A stretch of 64,000 nt of DNA from Acidobacteriota bacterium. Lineage in GTDB: Bacteria > Acidobacteriota > Blastocatellia > RBC074. The position numbers and the translations under genes were made by a program. Positions 27,501-35,494 of the stretch are shown one piece after another. The stretch spans positions 124,001-188,000 of the forward strand of contig JAFDVI010000028.1 of assembly GCA_018269055.1 (NCBI GenBank). The letters run 5' to 3'. Position 1 is the first letter of the stretch. Every line of letters begins with the position of its first letter. The notes below the pieces were generated by a model, which saw only the letters and a list, made by a program, of their open reading frames with translations, was not told the origin of the DNA and ran no database searches.

Positions 27501-28524
27501 CAATCGGTTTGCCAATGGTGATTGGCTCACCTTCGTGAATGGTGGTGTGTGTCGCCGTGACGGTGCATTCAGTCGGGCCGTAACCATTTTCCAAACGACG
27601 GCCTTTTGCCCAATGAGCCGCCAAATCCGGCGGCAAAACCTCGCCGCCCAAATACAAGAGTTTCAGATCTGGCAACGCCGTTGCGGGATCATCGCAATGC
27701 ATTGTGCGCAGCATTGTTGGCGGAGGGCAGAGTACTGTCAGGCGTTCGCGCTGAAGCCAGGGAATCAAATCCGGGCCTAACCGCACGGTTTCATCGTCCA
27801 TCACCACCAACGTGGCTCCGGCAGCAAACGCAAACCAGGTTTCTTCGACTGATGAATCGTATGCGGGCGAGGAGTTTTGCCCAACACGATCTTCCGGCGT
27901 CAAACCGAATTCTTCGATGTCATAAGCCACCAGGTTGGCAATCCCGGCATGCTCGATCATCACACCTTTGGACCGTCCGGTCGTTCCGGAAGTGTAAATG
28001 ATGTATGCCAGATTATTTGGTGTCAGCCACGATGGCGGGTCTATCGAACCGACCCGCGGTTGTTTCAGCAGTGCGGAAACGTCAAATGTTTGATTCGGCG
28101 TAATACCGCATTGTTCCAGGCGCGCCAGGCCAACAGCGTCCGTCAGCACGGCAACAGCTTCGGAATCTTGCAGTACATCACGCAACAATTCATCCGGGAA
28201 TGCCGGGTCAAGGCAGGAATATGCCGCTCCGGATTTGAGCACGGCCAATTGGCTGACGTACAGTTCCAAGCTTTTGGGGAGCAGAATGGCGATTACACAT
28301 TCCCGGGTGATGAACGCGCTGAGCGTGGCGGCAACGGAATTGGCTTGGCATTCGAGCTCTGCGTAAGTGACCTGCAATCGCTCTGCGCGTCTGGTGGTTG
28401 GCGGAAGTTCCAATGCCGTTCGCTCCGGCCAATGTCGCACTGTTTGCTCAAAAAAATGATGAAGAAGAGAAGGTTGAACCGCTGTTCTGGCAGTCGCCAA
28501 AGTCGTGTGAGAGGGCAAGCTCAT
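24514..28524 (-). CDS. Pls-like single-module NRPS: adenylation, carrier, six TM helices, three beta-helix domains
   Basis: 1336 residues from ATG 28524 (an upstream TTG at 28557 is weaker). Residues about 20-510 are an adenylation domain: YTSGTTGRSKGV, NGYGPTECT, YRTGDLV, KLRGYRIELE and SGKMNRAALP. The carrier domain has GGDS with Ser565 for phosphopantetheine. After residue about 625 the chain has three membrane-helix pairs, each followed by a hexapeptide-rich left-handed beta-helix-like domain (IGQRVHIHRG; IGRGCEISTI; IGKHVVLGSG). No condensation or thioesterase domain is present. This is the layout of epsilon-poly-lysine synthetase (Pls) and the NRPS terminal-domain family TIGR02353. My reading of the substrate pocket starts Asp-Ser-Glu, where an acidic third residue could suit a basic amino acid; this is tentative. 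It heads the operon down to 21725. Confidence 0.9.
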   Translation of the reverse strand: MSLPSHTTLATARTAVQPSLLHHFFEQTVRHWPERTALELPPTTRRAERLQVTYAELECQANSVAATLSAFITRECVIAILLPKSLELYVSQLAVLKSGAAYSCLDPAFPDELLRDVLQDSEAVAVLTDAVGLARLEQCGITPNQTFDVSALLKQPRVGSIDPPSWLTPNNLAYIIYTSGTTGRSKGVMIEHAGIANLVAYDIEEFGLTPEDRVGQNSSPAYDSSVEETWFAFAAGATLVVMDDETVRLGPDLIPWLQRERLTVLCPPPTMLRTMHCDDPATALPDLKLLYLGGEVLPPDLAAHWAKGRRLENGYGPTECTVTATHTTIHEGEPITIGKPIAGLNAWVLDETLEKVPDGEQGELCLGGIGLARGYHNRPELTEQKFPAHPRLGRIYRTGDLVHCDQNGNFHYHGRIDSQVKLRGYRIELEAIETRLDEFPGVRQAGCRVQGEAGQALLAAFIVPEDHDHPPDFDELKDWVRTTLPKYMIPSRFALLKTLPTTVSGKMNRAALPIIEDQAKDKAEDVVAPRNTMEEKLATAFTRVLRLTNQVSIHSHFFNDLGGDSLNAAVLVSLLRDDSATAEITVRDVYEAPTIAALAERLGIKAATPVISRKTSDQELDSSRSFPILVTVMQSLWLALGLVVGAAASYLAAFDLLPWVVHQLGLVPFVVFSPMLLLLGLAIYTPFSVLLTALLKKLLIGRYRPLRAPVWGNFYARNWMVQTLARVIPWQVIEGTEFQNMTLRVLGARIGQRVHIHRGVNLRQGGWDLLDIGDNATISQDASLRLVELREGQIVIAPVTLGENSTLEVRAGVGGDTVLEPGACLAASASLSNGERIPSGEFWDGIPARPAGVAPQCPKLPRLNAARQLSPFLQSCLMLVAQFGLATIFALPLELPAIAFARFNGWDDQRVLNWLYNPSLDHTSILIASLVIMLSAPIVLLLEALAMRALGKIRSGIISRWGFGYIRIWLKTDLLRSASDWLSGTLFWPVWLRMAGMKIGRGCEISTIIDVVPELIEIGDETFFADGIYLGGPRVHRGTVTLAMTRLGANTFLGNHAIIPIGQLLPDDILLGVCTVADDRIIRPGSSWFGHPPFELPRREIVECDRSLTHEPSAIRYCTRLFWELLRFTLPVTPLLSIPILLEVLAAAETAYSRPTFLLVIVPGLTFATAAGFCLLILAMKWLLLGKVKPGIHPLWSCWCSRWDFLYVAWAVYARAALSTLEGTLLLGWYLRAMGSQIGKHVVLGSGFSHVVDPDMLHFEDGATVCCQFQAHTFEDRVLKIDHVWIRHKATVESNSVLLYGADIGEYTYVAPHSVVMKRESLLPGRSYSGCPTKSE

Positions 28525-29150
28525 GAAAATCCGGTTGTCCTGTTCGTAGGTTGGCAAAGTATTTTGCCGTCAAATGACACGACGGATTTTGCCTGCGCCA
28601 ATCGGGTTCGCGCAATTGATTCCCATCGTTTTTCAAATTTTTCTTGGAGAGTTCGATTGTGGATTACCCAGGGTTGGTTTGCGGCCGATGGGAGTGTTTG
28701 ATCCGTGTATAAACGGAAACACCAGTCGGCTTGTGTAATCAAAACCGACCGGTGACAGAAACGCTGAACGCTTTCTTTCAGGCTTCAAGCCTGTGTGGAA
28801 AGTGCAATAAAGAGAGCAAAAACAGCAATAAGAAGTAAAAAAAGTAAGCGTATTGGTGTGAGGAATGTTCTTTGGAAAAGCATCATTGTCAAACTCCTGG
28901 ATTAGGTCAAAGTTGATTTTGAGCCTGGGGAAAGGGCGGTGATTTCGATTGTGCGTGCAGAGCGATTGGTCACTTGCCCGTCGTGAATGTTCAGCAGCGA
29001 AACTGAAACCTGGCTGAGTAGGGCAAGGGGCGAATGGAATCACTGTCAAATTTCGGCACCAGAGCGATTCGCTCCAGCTTTCAGTTCGGGCCAGAACTTA
29101 CTCGATTGAACTTAAACCGTCAATCAACTTTTCGTTAAAAAATGGATGCT
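28525..29150. other. gene-free region upstream of the NRPS-like operon
   Basis: About 620 bases without a convincing gene; a 138-codon frame on the minus strand (28633-29049) has unbiased composition. A short hairpin CAGGCTT/AAGCCTG lies at 28779-28793. CTTGCCC at 28973-28979 pairs with GGGCAAG at 29021-29027 and encloses TTCAG/CTGAA, suggesting a folded leader or a terminator. The promoter of the leftward operon should lie here; I cannot fix it. Confidence 0.45.
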
Positions 29151-29981
29151 TCAAGCCTCATCCCACAATCGTTCAACGGCCCGTTTGCAATTCAGAATCG
29201 TTTCCAAGCTGCCATCCATGTGCGGTTCCAACGAAATGTTGCCGGAATATCCCATTCGTTTCAGCGCGGCGAAATGCGGGCGATAATCCATCATGCCTTG
29301 GCCCGGCACAACCCATATCGGCATTCCGCTGCCGCGCGGCGCGTCAATTTGATCTTTGATGTGAACGTTGGCGATGAATTGCGCGACGGTTTCAAATTCG
29401 TCAATCGGATCGCGCCGCAACATCCAGGCGACATTACACGGATCGTAGTTGATGCCGAGGTTGGTTGCGTGTGTGGCGCAGATCAGGTTCACAGTTGCCG
29501 CGCCAGTGTCCGCCCAACAAACCGGCTCCGGTTCAATCAATAATCGCAATCCGGCTTCGCCTGCTTTCGTTGCTGCCTCGGTCAACGAATCCACCACCCA
29601 ACTCGGCGGATTGTCGCCGGGGATCAAATCAGCGGTTTCTTCCTTCGCGTTCGGCTTACAGAATCCAAACACCACCAGTGCCGTCAGGTTCCAGCGTTTG
29701 GCCAATTCGACCGAACACGGAAACACGTCGGCCATTTCGCGCAGAAATTTTTCTGTGGAATCCGTCCATTTGAACAAACCCGGCGACAAAGCAGTAATTT
29801 CCAAGCCTTCGCCGTCACAGATGCGCTCGATTTCCAGCAACTCTGCCGGATCGCACATCGGCGCACGCCCGGATTTCAAAAAGCGAATTTCATAGCGTCG
29901 CAACCCGGCGGCAATTCCAATTTGCGAAGCTCGGCGAAAATCACGACTGATTTCGTCAGCAACAATTCCAAGAGTAAGCAT
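29151..29981 (-). CDS. sugar phosphate isomerase/epimerase-like TIM barrel (AP endonuclease 2 family)
   Basis: 276 residues. LGIVADEIS begins the first strand; metal-ligand candidates include Glu in LLIEPEPVCW, NYDPCNV, VHIKDQ and the final SLEPHMDGS. The family covers xylose isomerase-like, hydroxypyruvate isomerase-like and inosose dehydratase-like enzymes; the exact reaction is unknown. It stands alone but is close to uronate genes on the other strand. Confidence 0.87.
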   Translation of the reverse strand: MLTLGIVADEISRDFRRASQIGIAAGLRRYEIRFLKSGRAPMCDPAELLEIERICDGEGLEITALSPGLFKWTDSTEKFLREMADVFPCSVELAKRWNLTALVVFGFCKPNAKEETADLIPGDNPPSWVVDSLTEAATKAGEAGLRLLIEPEPVCWADTGAATVNLICATHATNLGINYDPCNVAWMLRRDPIDEFETVAQFIANVHIKDQIDAPRGSGMPIWVVPGQGMMDYRPHFAALKRMGYSGNISLEPHMDGSLETILNCKRAVERLWDEA

Positions 29982-30001
29982 CAGTATTCGATAAAAAGCT
30001 G

Positions 30002-30062
30002 GACAGGATTAACAAGATTGAACAGGATTGACTTCATCCTGAGAAGTCTTGTCAATCCTGTC
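30002..30062. repeat. GGACAGGATT-type inverted repeat
   Basis: Arms 30002-30017 (GACAGGATTAACAAGA) and 30047-30062 match in reverse complement at 15 of 16 positions; an extra ACAGGATTGA copy lies between. It sits between the DUF58 gene stop and the isomerase gene start, both leftward, and could end the DUF58 transcript. Confidence 0.8.
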
Positions 30063-30078
30063 AAAAAAATCTTTGGCT

Positions 30079-30948
30079 TTAAGCCTTGATCACATCGGCT
30101 TTGACCAGAGCTTCCAGATTCCAGGTCGCAAGCATTGGTTCAGCAATCAATTCGATCAATGTTGCGCCGATTTGGCGACAAGCGCGATGCCAGTTTTGCT
30201 GGTGACGGCTCAGCGCGTCGCGGTATCGGTTGATTGCGGCATCATCAATGAAAATTTCGCGCTGCTCTTCGGTTTCAGAATCAATCAGCCGCAACCTCCC
30301 TCGTTCCGGCGGAGCCAGATCGGTTTCCGCCAACAGTTGAATGACAACCACCGAAGCCGCGTTGTGCGAAAGTTGTTGCAGCAATTGCAACGGTTCGCCC
30401 AACCAGAGTAAATCGCTGATGAAAACGCGTTGGCTCTGTCGCACGAATTTTGGCGGCACGCGCGAAAGCGATTCCGCAGGGTTCTGCCGGAAATCAAAAT
30501 TGAATTCGCCCCAAATCGAAGGACGATTGGAAGAGTTTGCCAGCGGTTCGCAGCCTTCGCGCGCCAGCCAAACCGAATGCGAATAGCCCGAATTTTCCGC
30601 AGCAACAGCCAGCGCCGCCGAAAGCGCAACCGCAGCCTGGGCTTTGGTTCCCGCTTCAACAGCCATCGAACGCGAACCGTCAATCAGCAAATCCAGATGA
30701 GGGCTGATTTCTTCGCGAAAGAGTTTGATCGTCAGCTTGTCCGAACGGGCAAACGCGTTCCAGTCAATTTGCCGCAAATCATCACCGGGTTGGTAATCGC
30801 GGTGATCTTTGAATTCCAGTGAACTGCCTGCGCGCGCGCCCATTTGCAGGCCTGCCAATGTGGCGGTTGTAGTTCGCGGCACGGCCAGCGAATAGCGTAA
30901 GCCCGCGCGTTCACCTGCCAGCAAAAATTCTCTGAAATCCGTGATCAT
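30079..30948 (-). CDS. DUF58 domain-containing protein
   Basis: 289 residues with the DUF58 signature EFKDHRDYQPGDDLRQIDWNAFARS (in two parts) near residues 45-70, then a von Willebrand-like fold with LDLLIDGSRSM. DUF58 proteins usually accompany a MoxR AAA ATPase and von Willebrand proteins and are thought to help fold or insert periplasmic or membrane enzymes. Neither partner lies next to it here. No signal peptide. Confidence 0.92.
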   Translation of the reverse strand: MITDFREFLLAGERAGLRYSLAVPRTTTATLAGLQMGARAGSSLEFKDHRDYQPGDDLRQIDWNAFARSDKLTIKLFREEISPHLDLLIDGSRSMAVEAGTKAQAAVALSAALAVAAENSGYSHSVWLAREGCEPLANSSNRPSIWGEFNFDFRQNPAESLSRVPPKFVRQSQRVFISDLLWLGEPLQLLQQLSHNAASVVVIQLLAETDLAPPERGRLRLIDSETEEQREIFIDDAAINRYRDALSRHQQNWHRACRQIGATLIELIAEPMLATWNLEALVKADVIKA

Positions 30949-31099
30949 AAATCCGCGCCGCTTTTAGCACGAAGCTTCTTGGCTTTCCACACATATCTGT
31001 GAATTCGGCTTGGCCAAGCCCCAATTGGCTGGTCATACCAAACTTCATGTCGTAAGCTTTGCCGCGTCATCAATCCATTCATTCACGGAGAATCCATCA

Positions 31100-32668
31100 A
31101 TGAGCGAAAAACTGTTGGGATATTTGCAAACGAACGGTTTGGCTGCGCCATTGCCCGCTCACGAAGGCAATGAGCTTGCCGCCGAACTTGATGAGCTGAC
31201 AGGACAGCAAGTCTATTCGCGTTCAATAACCGCGTGTGACAACGCCGTCTATTTTCTGGCCAGAGATGGCGAGCGAAAATCGCTAGGCGTGATTTCCCCG
31301 GACTTGCAGCTTCATCGCAAGTTCGAGGGCGAACGGACTGAAATTGTTTTGGGCAATCGGGCTTTGCAGATGACGCTGGCCGAAACTTCACCCGCCAATG
31401 CTGCAGCGCTTCGTCTGATGTTGCCGTTTTTGACGCCTATTACCCTGGGATTGAAAAAGTCCGCAGGCTGCGGCGACCGACTGGGGTTGGCGACGCCGGG
31501 CCACATTCGCGCAATTCGTCATTCGACGATGGCGCCGATTCTGGCGCAACAATCCATCCGCGAAAACGCGCGCACGGGCCGCACGCCGCAACAGGTGATG
31601 GACGAAGCGATGTGGGGAATCTTTCAGGAAGGCTGGCGCGATGGATTTGGCGCGGACGCCGACCACTTGAAAAATACTGATGACATTGATTCCTGCGCTG
31701 CCGCCGGATTCACCTTTTACACGATTGATCCGGGCGAACATGTGGATAACGAAGCCAACACCGCTCCCGTGGAAATCCTGAAAAACAAAGTTTCAGCGCT
31801 CGATTGGGCCGCGCTGGAAACAACCTGGGCGGCGACGCAAACCGCGCTCGACGGCAAAATTGATCTTGGCAGTTTCAGTGCCACCATCAGCGAAGAAGAC
31901 TTGCTGCGCTCCGCCGCCAAATATGGCCGCGTTGTCGCGCACACCGTCAAAATGTACCGCCATTTGGAAAAGGTCATGGCGGGCAAAGATTTTGAATTGG
32001 AAATGAGCGTGGATGAAACCGAAACCGTCACGACGCTGGCCGAACACATTTACATCGCGCACGAATTGAAACGGATGGGAGTCAAATGGGTCAGCCTGGC
32101 GCCGCGTTACGTCGGCGATTTTGAAAAAGGCGTGGATTACATCGGCGATCTGGCCGAGTTTGAAAAATCTTTTGCCCAGCATCTGGCCGTTTCAAAAACC
32201 TTCGGGCCATACAAGCTTAGCCTGCATTCCGGTTCGGATAAATTCAGCGTCTACCCGATTGCCTCGCGCGTCGCGGGCGAGTTGGTTCATCTGAAAACCG
32301 CCGGAACCAGTTACCTGGAAGCCTTGCGCGCCATTGGCAAGGTCAATCCGTCGCTCTTCCGCGACATTGTCGCGTTTGCCAAAGAGCGATACCCGATTGA
32401 TCGCGCCAGCTATCACGTCTCTGCCGAAGTCGAGAAAATGGCGAACGTGGACGCATTGCCGAACGATCAATTGACTTCGCTGCTGGATGATTTTCATGCG
32501 CGCGAGATTCTGCATGTGACATTCGGATCGGTGCTGCACCATCCCGAATTCCGCGAACCATTCTTTGCCACGTTGCGCCGCAACGAAGGCGTCTATTACG
32601 ACATGCTGGAAATTCATTTCGGCAAACACTTCGCGCCGTTTGGCCGTGGAGTAGGGCAACCTGCTTAA
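31100..32668 (+). CDS. uxaE: tagaturonate/fructuronate epimerase (UxaE family)
   Basis: 522 residues from ATG 31100, with ACGGAG 9 bases upstream; the frame extends to 31010. Conserved UxaE-like stretches are seen: LKKSAGCGDRLGLATPGH, GFGADADHLKNTDDID (probable metal ligands), a Glu/Asp-rich middle (EMSVDETETVTTLAEH) and PYKLSLHSGSDKFSVYP. UxaE interconverts tagaturonate and fructuronate, joining galacturonate and glucuronate breakdown. The sugar ABC transporter genes following on the same strand suit uronate uptake. Family call by motif recognition. Confidence 0.85.
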   Translation: MSEKLLGYLQTNGLAAPLPAHEGNELAAELDELTGQQVYSRSITACDNAVYFLARDGERKSLGVISPDLQLHRKFEGERTEIVLGNRALQMTLAETSPANAAALRLMLPFLTPITLGLKKSAGCGDRLGLATPGHIRAIRHSTMAPILAQQSIRENARTGRTPQQVMDEAMWGIFQEGWRDGFGADADHLKNTDDIDSCAAAGFTFYTIDPGEHVDNEANTAPVEILKNKVSALDWAALETTWAATQTALDGKIDLGSFSATISEEDLLRSAAKYGRVVAHTVKMYRHLEKVMAGKDFELEMSVDETETVTTLAEHIYIAHELKRMGVKWVSLAPRYVGDFEKGVDYIGDLAEFEKSFAQHLAVSKTFGPYKLSLHSGSDKFSVYPIASRVAGELVHLKTAGTSYLEALRAIGKVNPSLFRDIVAFAKERYPIDRASYHVSAEVEKMANVDALPNDQLTSLLDDFHAREILHVTFGSVLHHPEFREPFFATLRRNEGVYYDMLEIHFGKHFAPFGRGVGQPA

Positions 32669-32755
32669 GTTGCCCCGCTTCCTTCAAAGAAGTCTTTCGA
32701 GACCATTTCGCAACCTCGGCAGGTTGCGCTACTTTTATTGAGGAGACCCGTTTAG

Positions 32756-33727
32756 ATGAATCGCAACGCAAAGTTGTTTTTGGGATTGTTACTCGCCGTC
32801 GCTGTTTTGCTGCCCGCCGGATGCAGTGAGAAATCCGGTGGAAATGCCTCCGGAAAGAAGCTCGCTTTTGTCACCAACAACGCTTCGGATTTTTGGACAA
32901 TTGCCCGCAAGGGAACGGAAAAAGCTGACGAAGAGTTGGCTGACGCGACTGTGGAATTCAAGATTCCCGCCGACGGAACCGCCGCTGAACAGAAACGCAT
33001 CATTGACGATCTGCTGGCCAGAGGGTTCGCCGGCATCGCCATTTCGCCCGTTGATCCCGCCAACCAGACTGAGTTGATTAACCAGACGGCGCAAAAAGCG
33101 TTGGTCGTGACTCAAGACAGCGACGCTCCTGCCAGTCAGCGTACTGTCTACGTTGGAACCGACAACGTGGCCGCTGGTCGTCAAGCCGGACAATTGTTGA
33201 AAGAAGCGTTGCCGGATGGCGGCAAAATCGTCCTTTTCGTCGGCAAACTCGACGCGCAAAACGCCAAAGAACGCCTGCAAGGCATTGAGGAAACCATCGC
33301 GGGAACCAAAATTGAAATTGTGGACAAACGCACCGACGATGCCGATCACGCGCGCGCCAAAGCCAACGCAGCGGATTCGCTGGTTAAATACGCTGACGCC
33401 GCGGCCTTCGTCGGATTGTGGTCGTACAACGGCCCGGCGATCCTGAACGCGATCAAGGAAGCCGACAAGGTCGGCAAAGTCAAAATCATCTGCTTTGACG
33501 AAGAAGATCAAACCTTGGCCGGTGTGAAAGCCGGAGAAATTGTCGGCACGGTCGTTCAGCAACCGTATGAATTCGGGTATCAGGCGATCAAGCTTATGGA
33601 TCAAATTCTGGGCGGCGACCGCTCCGGCATTCCGGCTTCCAAGCAAGCATTTGTTCCAACGCTGATCATCAAAAAAGACAACGTGGACGATTTCACCACC
33701 AAGCTGAACAAATTGCGCGGAAGATGA
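32756..33727 (+). CDS. sugar ABC transporter substrate-binding lipoprotein (periplasmic-binding 4 family)
   Basis: 323 residues with a lipoprotein signal (VLLPAGC, Cys22). The mature part is a RbsB-like two-lobe protein: VTNNASDFWTIARKG, ISPVDPANQTELINQ, VGTDNVAAGRQAG, FDEEDQTLAGVKAGEIVGTVVQ. It captures a monosaccharide or sugar acid outside the inner membrane. A GAGGAG site precedes the start. It is about 90 bases after uxaE and is followed by the ATPase and permease. Confidence 0.93.
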   Translation: MNRNAKLFLGLLLAVAVLLPAGCSEKSGGNASGKKLAFVTNNASDFWTIARKGTEKADEELADATVEFKIPADGTAAEQKRIIDDLLARGFAGIAISPVDPANQTELINQTAQKALVVTQDSDAPASQRTVYVGTDNVAAGRQAGQLLKEALPDGGKIVLFVGKLDAQNAKERLQGIEETIAGTKIEIVDKRTDDADHARAKANAADSLVKYADAAAFVGLWSYNGPAILNAIKEADKVGKVKIICFDEEDQTLAGVKAGEIVGTVVQQPYEFGYQAIKLMDQILGGDRSGIPASKQAFVPTLIIKKDNVDDFTTKLNKLRGR

Positions 33728-33737
33728 TCGCGGCGAA

Positions 33738-33836
33738 GCTTTGGAGTGCGACGGCTCCGGCGTCGCTTTGGTAGTCCTTTTATGAAGTGGCCGCTGGGAC
33801 AACTACCAAAGCTACGCCGAAGGCGCAGCACTTCAA
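33738..33836. repeat. imperfect long inverted repeat
   Basis: Left arm 33738-33774 and right arm 33801-33836 match in reverse complement at most positions, best at the inner end (CTTTGGTAGT against ACTACCAAAG). It lies between the binding-protein and ATPase genes and may tune their relative expression or be a dispersed repeat. Confidence 0.75.
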
Positions 33837-33869
33837 AAAAGCAAGGCTGACCAAACTTTCGGTTTCTCA

Positions 33870-35387
33870 ATGGCAAATCATTTGTTGGAAATGCGCGGGA
33901 TCGGCAAACGCTTTCCCGGCGTGGTGGCGCTGGACGGCGTTGAGTTCCACGTCAATGCGGGCGAAGTCGTCGCCTTGCTTGGCGAAAACGGCGCGGGAAA
34001 ATCCACGCTGATGAAAATCCTTGGCGGCGTGTATCAGCCCGATGCCGGAGAAGTGAAGGTGGATGGTTCGCCGGTTACGATCCAATCGGTCAACGATTCG
34101 ATTGGGTTGGGCATAGGATTCATTCATCAGGAACTAAATGTGCTGGACAATCTGGACGTCGCAGCCAATGTGTTTTTGGGGCGCGAACCTGTGCTTGGCG
34201 GCGCGCTGAAACCGCTGCGACTGATTGACCGACGGAAAATGAACGCCGATTCCGAAGTACATCTTCGCCGATTGGGGGTGGAGGTTTCGCCGGACACACC
34301 GCTCAGTCGTTTATCCATTGCCCAGCAGCAACTGGTGGAAATCGCCAAAGCGCTTTCGCTCAATGCCCGGCTGTTGATTATGGACGAACCGACCTCCAGC
34401 TTGACGCTGGCCGAAACGTCGCGCTTGCTGGATGTGGTTAAAGACCTTCGCGCGCAAGGAGTGAGCGTGATTTACATCTCTCACCGACTGGGTGAAGTTT
34501 TGGAAATAGCCGACCGCGCCGTGGTGTTGCGCGACGGGCGAAACGCCGGAACCCTCACCCGCGAAGAGATCACGCACGACCGCATGGTGCAACTGATGGT
34601 CGGGCGCGAATTGCAGCATCATTATGTCGCGCCGCAGCACGACGCCAGGACTGGATTCTTTGAAGTTCGCGAATTGGAAACTTCGCGCTATCCGGGAAAG
34701 AAAATTTCCTTCGCGCTTGGCGGCGGAGAAATTCTGGGTTTTGCCGGGTTGGTCGGCGCTGGACGGTCGGAAATGGCGCAGGCGATTTTCGGTGTAGACA
34801 AAAAGCTCTGCGGCAAGATCCTGTTGAACGGACGGGAACTCGACATTCAATCGTCGGCGCAAGCCATCCGCCAAGGCATTTATCTGGTTCCCGAAGATCG
34901 CAGGCAAACCGGTTTGATTGTCGAAAGCACGATTCGCGAAAACATCAGTTTGCCCGCGTTGCAGCGATACACGATCAGGGGCTTGGTCAGCCGTGAGCGC
35001 GAAAGCCGCGCCGCTGAAACTGTCGCCAAGCGGTTGAATGTCAAAACCGGTTCCATTGAAACGCTGGTCAAAAACCTGAGCGGCGGCAACCAGCAAAAAG
35101 TCGTCCTGGCGAAATGGTTGCAGCTTGAACCGAAGGTCATGATTTTCGATGAACCGACGCGTGGGATTGACGTTGGCGCGAAGGCTGAAATTTATGAATT
35201 ACTGCGCGGATTGGCGGCAAATGGCGTCGGCGTCATTGTCATCAGCAGCGATATGGAAGAGATTTTGGGATTGAGCGACCGGCTGGCCGTTATGCACGAA
35301 GGCCGCATCACAGGCGTTCTCGACCGCCAGCATTGCACCGAAGAAAGCGTCATGCGATTGGCCGTTGGCGGCAAACAACAAAACTGA
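33870..35387 (+). CDS. sugar ABC transporter ATPase with two nucleotide-binding domains (RbsA/MglA-like)
   Basis: 505 residues with two ABC domains. First domain: Walker A GENGAGKST, signature-equivalent LSIAQQQLVEIAKAL, Walker B LLIMDEPTSS. Second domain: a degenerate Walker A region GLVGAGRSEMAQ, signature LSGGNQQKVVLAKWL, Walker B VMIFDEPTRGIDVG. This is the normal pattern for RbsA, MglA and XylG. It powers uptake of the sugar bound by the preceding lipoprotein. Confidence 0.95.
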   Translation: MANHLLEMRGIGKRFPGVVALDGVEFHVNAGEVVALLGENGAGKSTLMKILGGVYQPDAGEVKVDGSPVTIQSVNDSIGLGIGFIHQELNVLDNLDVAANVFLGREPVLGGALKPLRLIDRRKMNADSEVHLRRLGVEVSPDTPLSRLSIAQQQLVEIAKALSLNARLLIMDEPTSSLTLAETSRLLDVVKDLRAQGVSVIYISHRLGEVLEIADRAVVLRDGRNAGTLTREEITHDRMVQLMVGRELQHHYVAPQHDARTGFFEVRELETSRYPGKKISFALGGGEILGFAGLVGAGRSEMAQAIFGVDKKLCGKILLNGRELDIQSSAQAIRQGIYLVPEDRRQTGLIVESTIRENISLPALQRYTIRGLVSRERESRAAETVAKRLNVKTGSIETLVKNLSGGNQQKVVLAKWLQLEPKVMIFDEPTRGIDVGAKAEIYELLRGLAANGVGVIVISSDMEEILGLSDRLAVMHEGRITGVLDRQHCTEESVMRLAVGGKQQN

Positions 35388-35394
35388 AATAAAT

Positions 35395-35480
35395 CTCCCA
35401 CAAAGTCACACAAAGAAAGCACGAAGAATCTAAAACCAAAAATGCAGCCTCTTCGTGAGTCTTCGTGTCGCTTGGTGGAG
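35395..35480. repeat. imperfect CACAAAG-type inverted repeat
   Basis: The stretch from 35395 rich in CACAAAG/CACGAAG is mirrored by CTTCGTG/CTTGGTGGAG ending at 35480. Similar words recur at 43563-43667. It falls between the ATPase and permease genes of the sugar transporter. Confidence 0.6.
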
Positions 35481-35494
35481 TAACTCTCCGAACG

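Noticed and set aside
28633-29049. 138-codon minus-strand frame upstream of the NRPS-like gene
   Set aside because: Composition is that of random translation (Phe-, Ser- and Cys-rich with no pattern) and no ribosome site is present.
28905-29060. Folded region resembling a riboswitch
   Set aside because: Pairing is visible, but none of the conserved cores of thiamine, cobalamin, SAM or cyclic-di-GMP riboswitches can be matched by eye.
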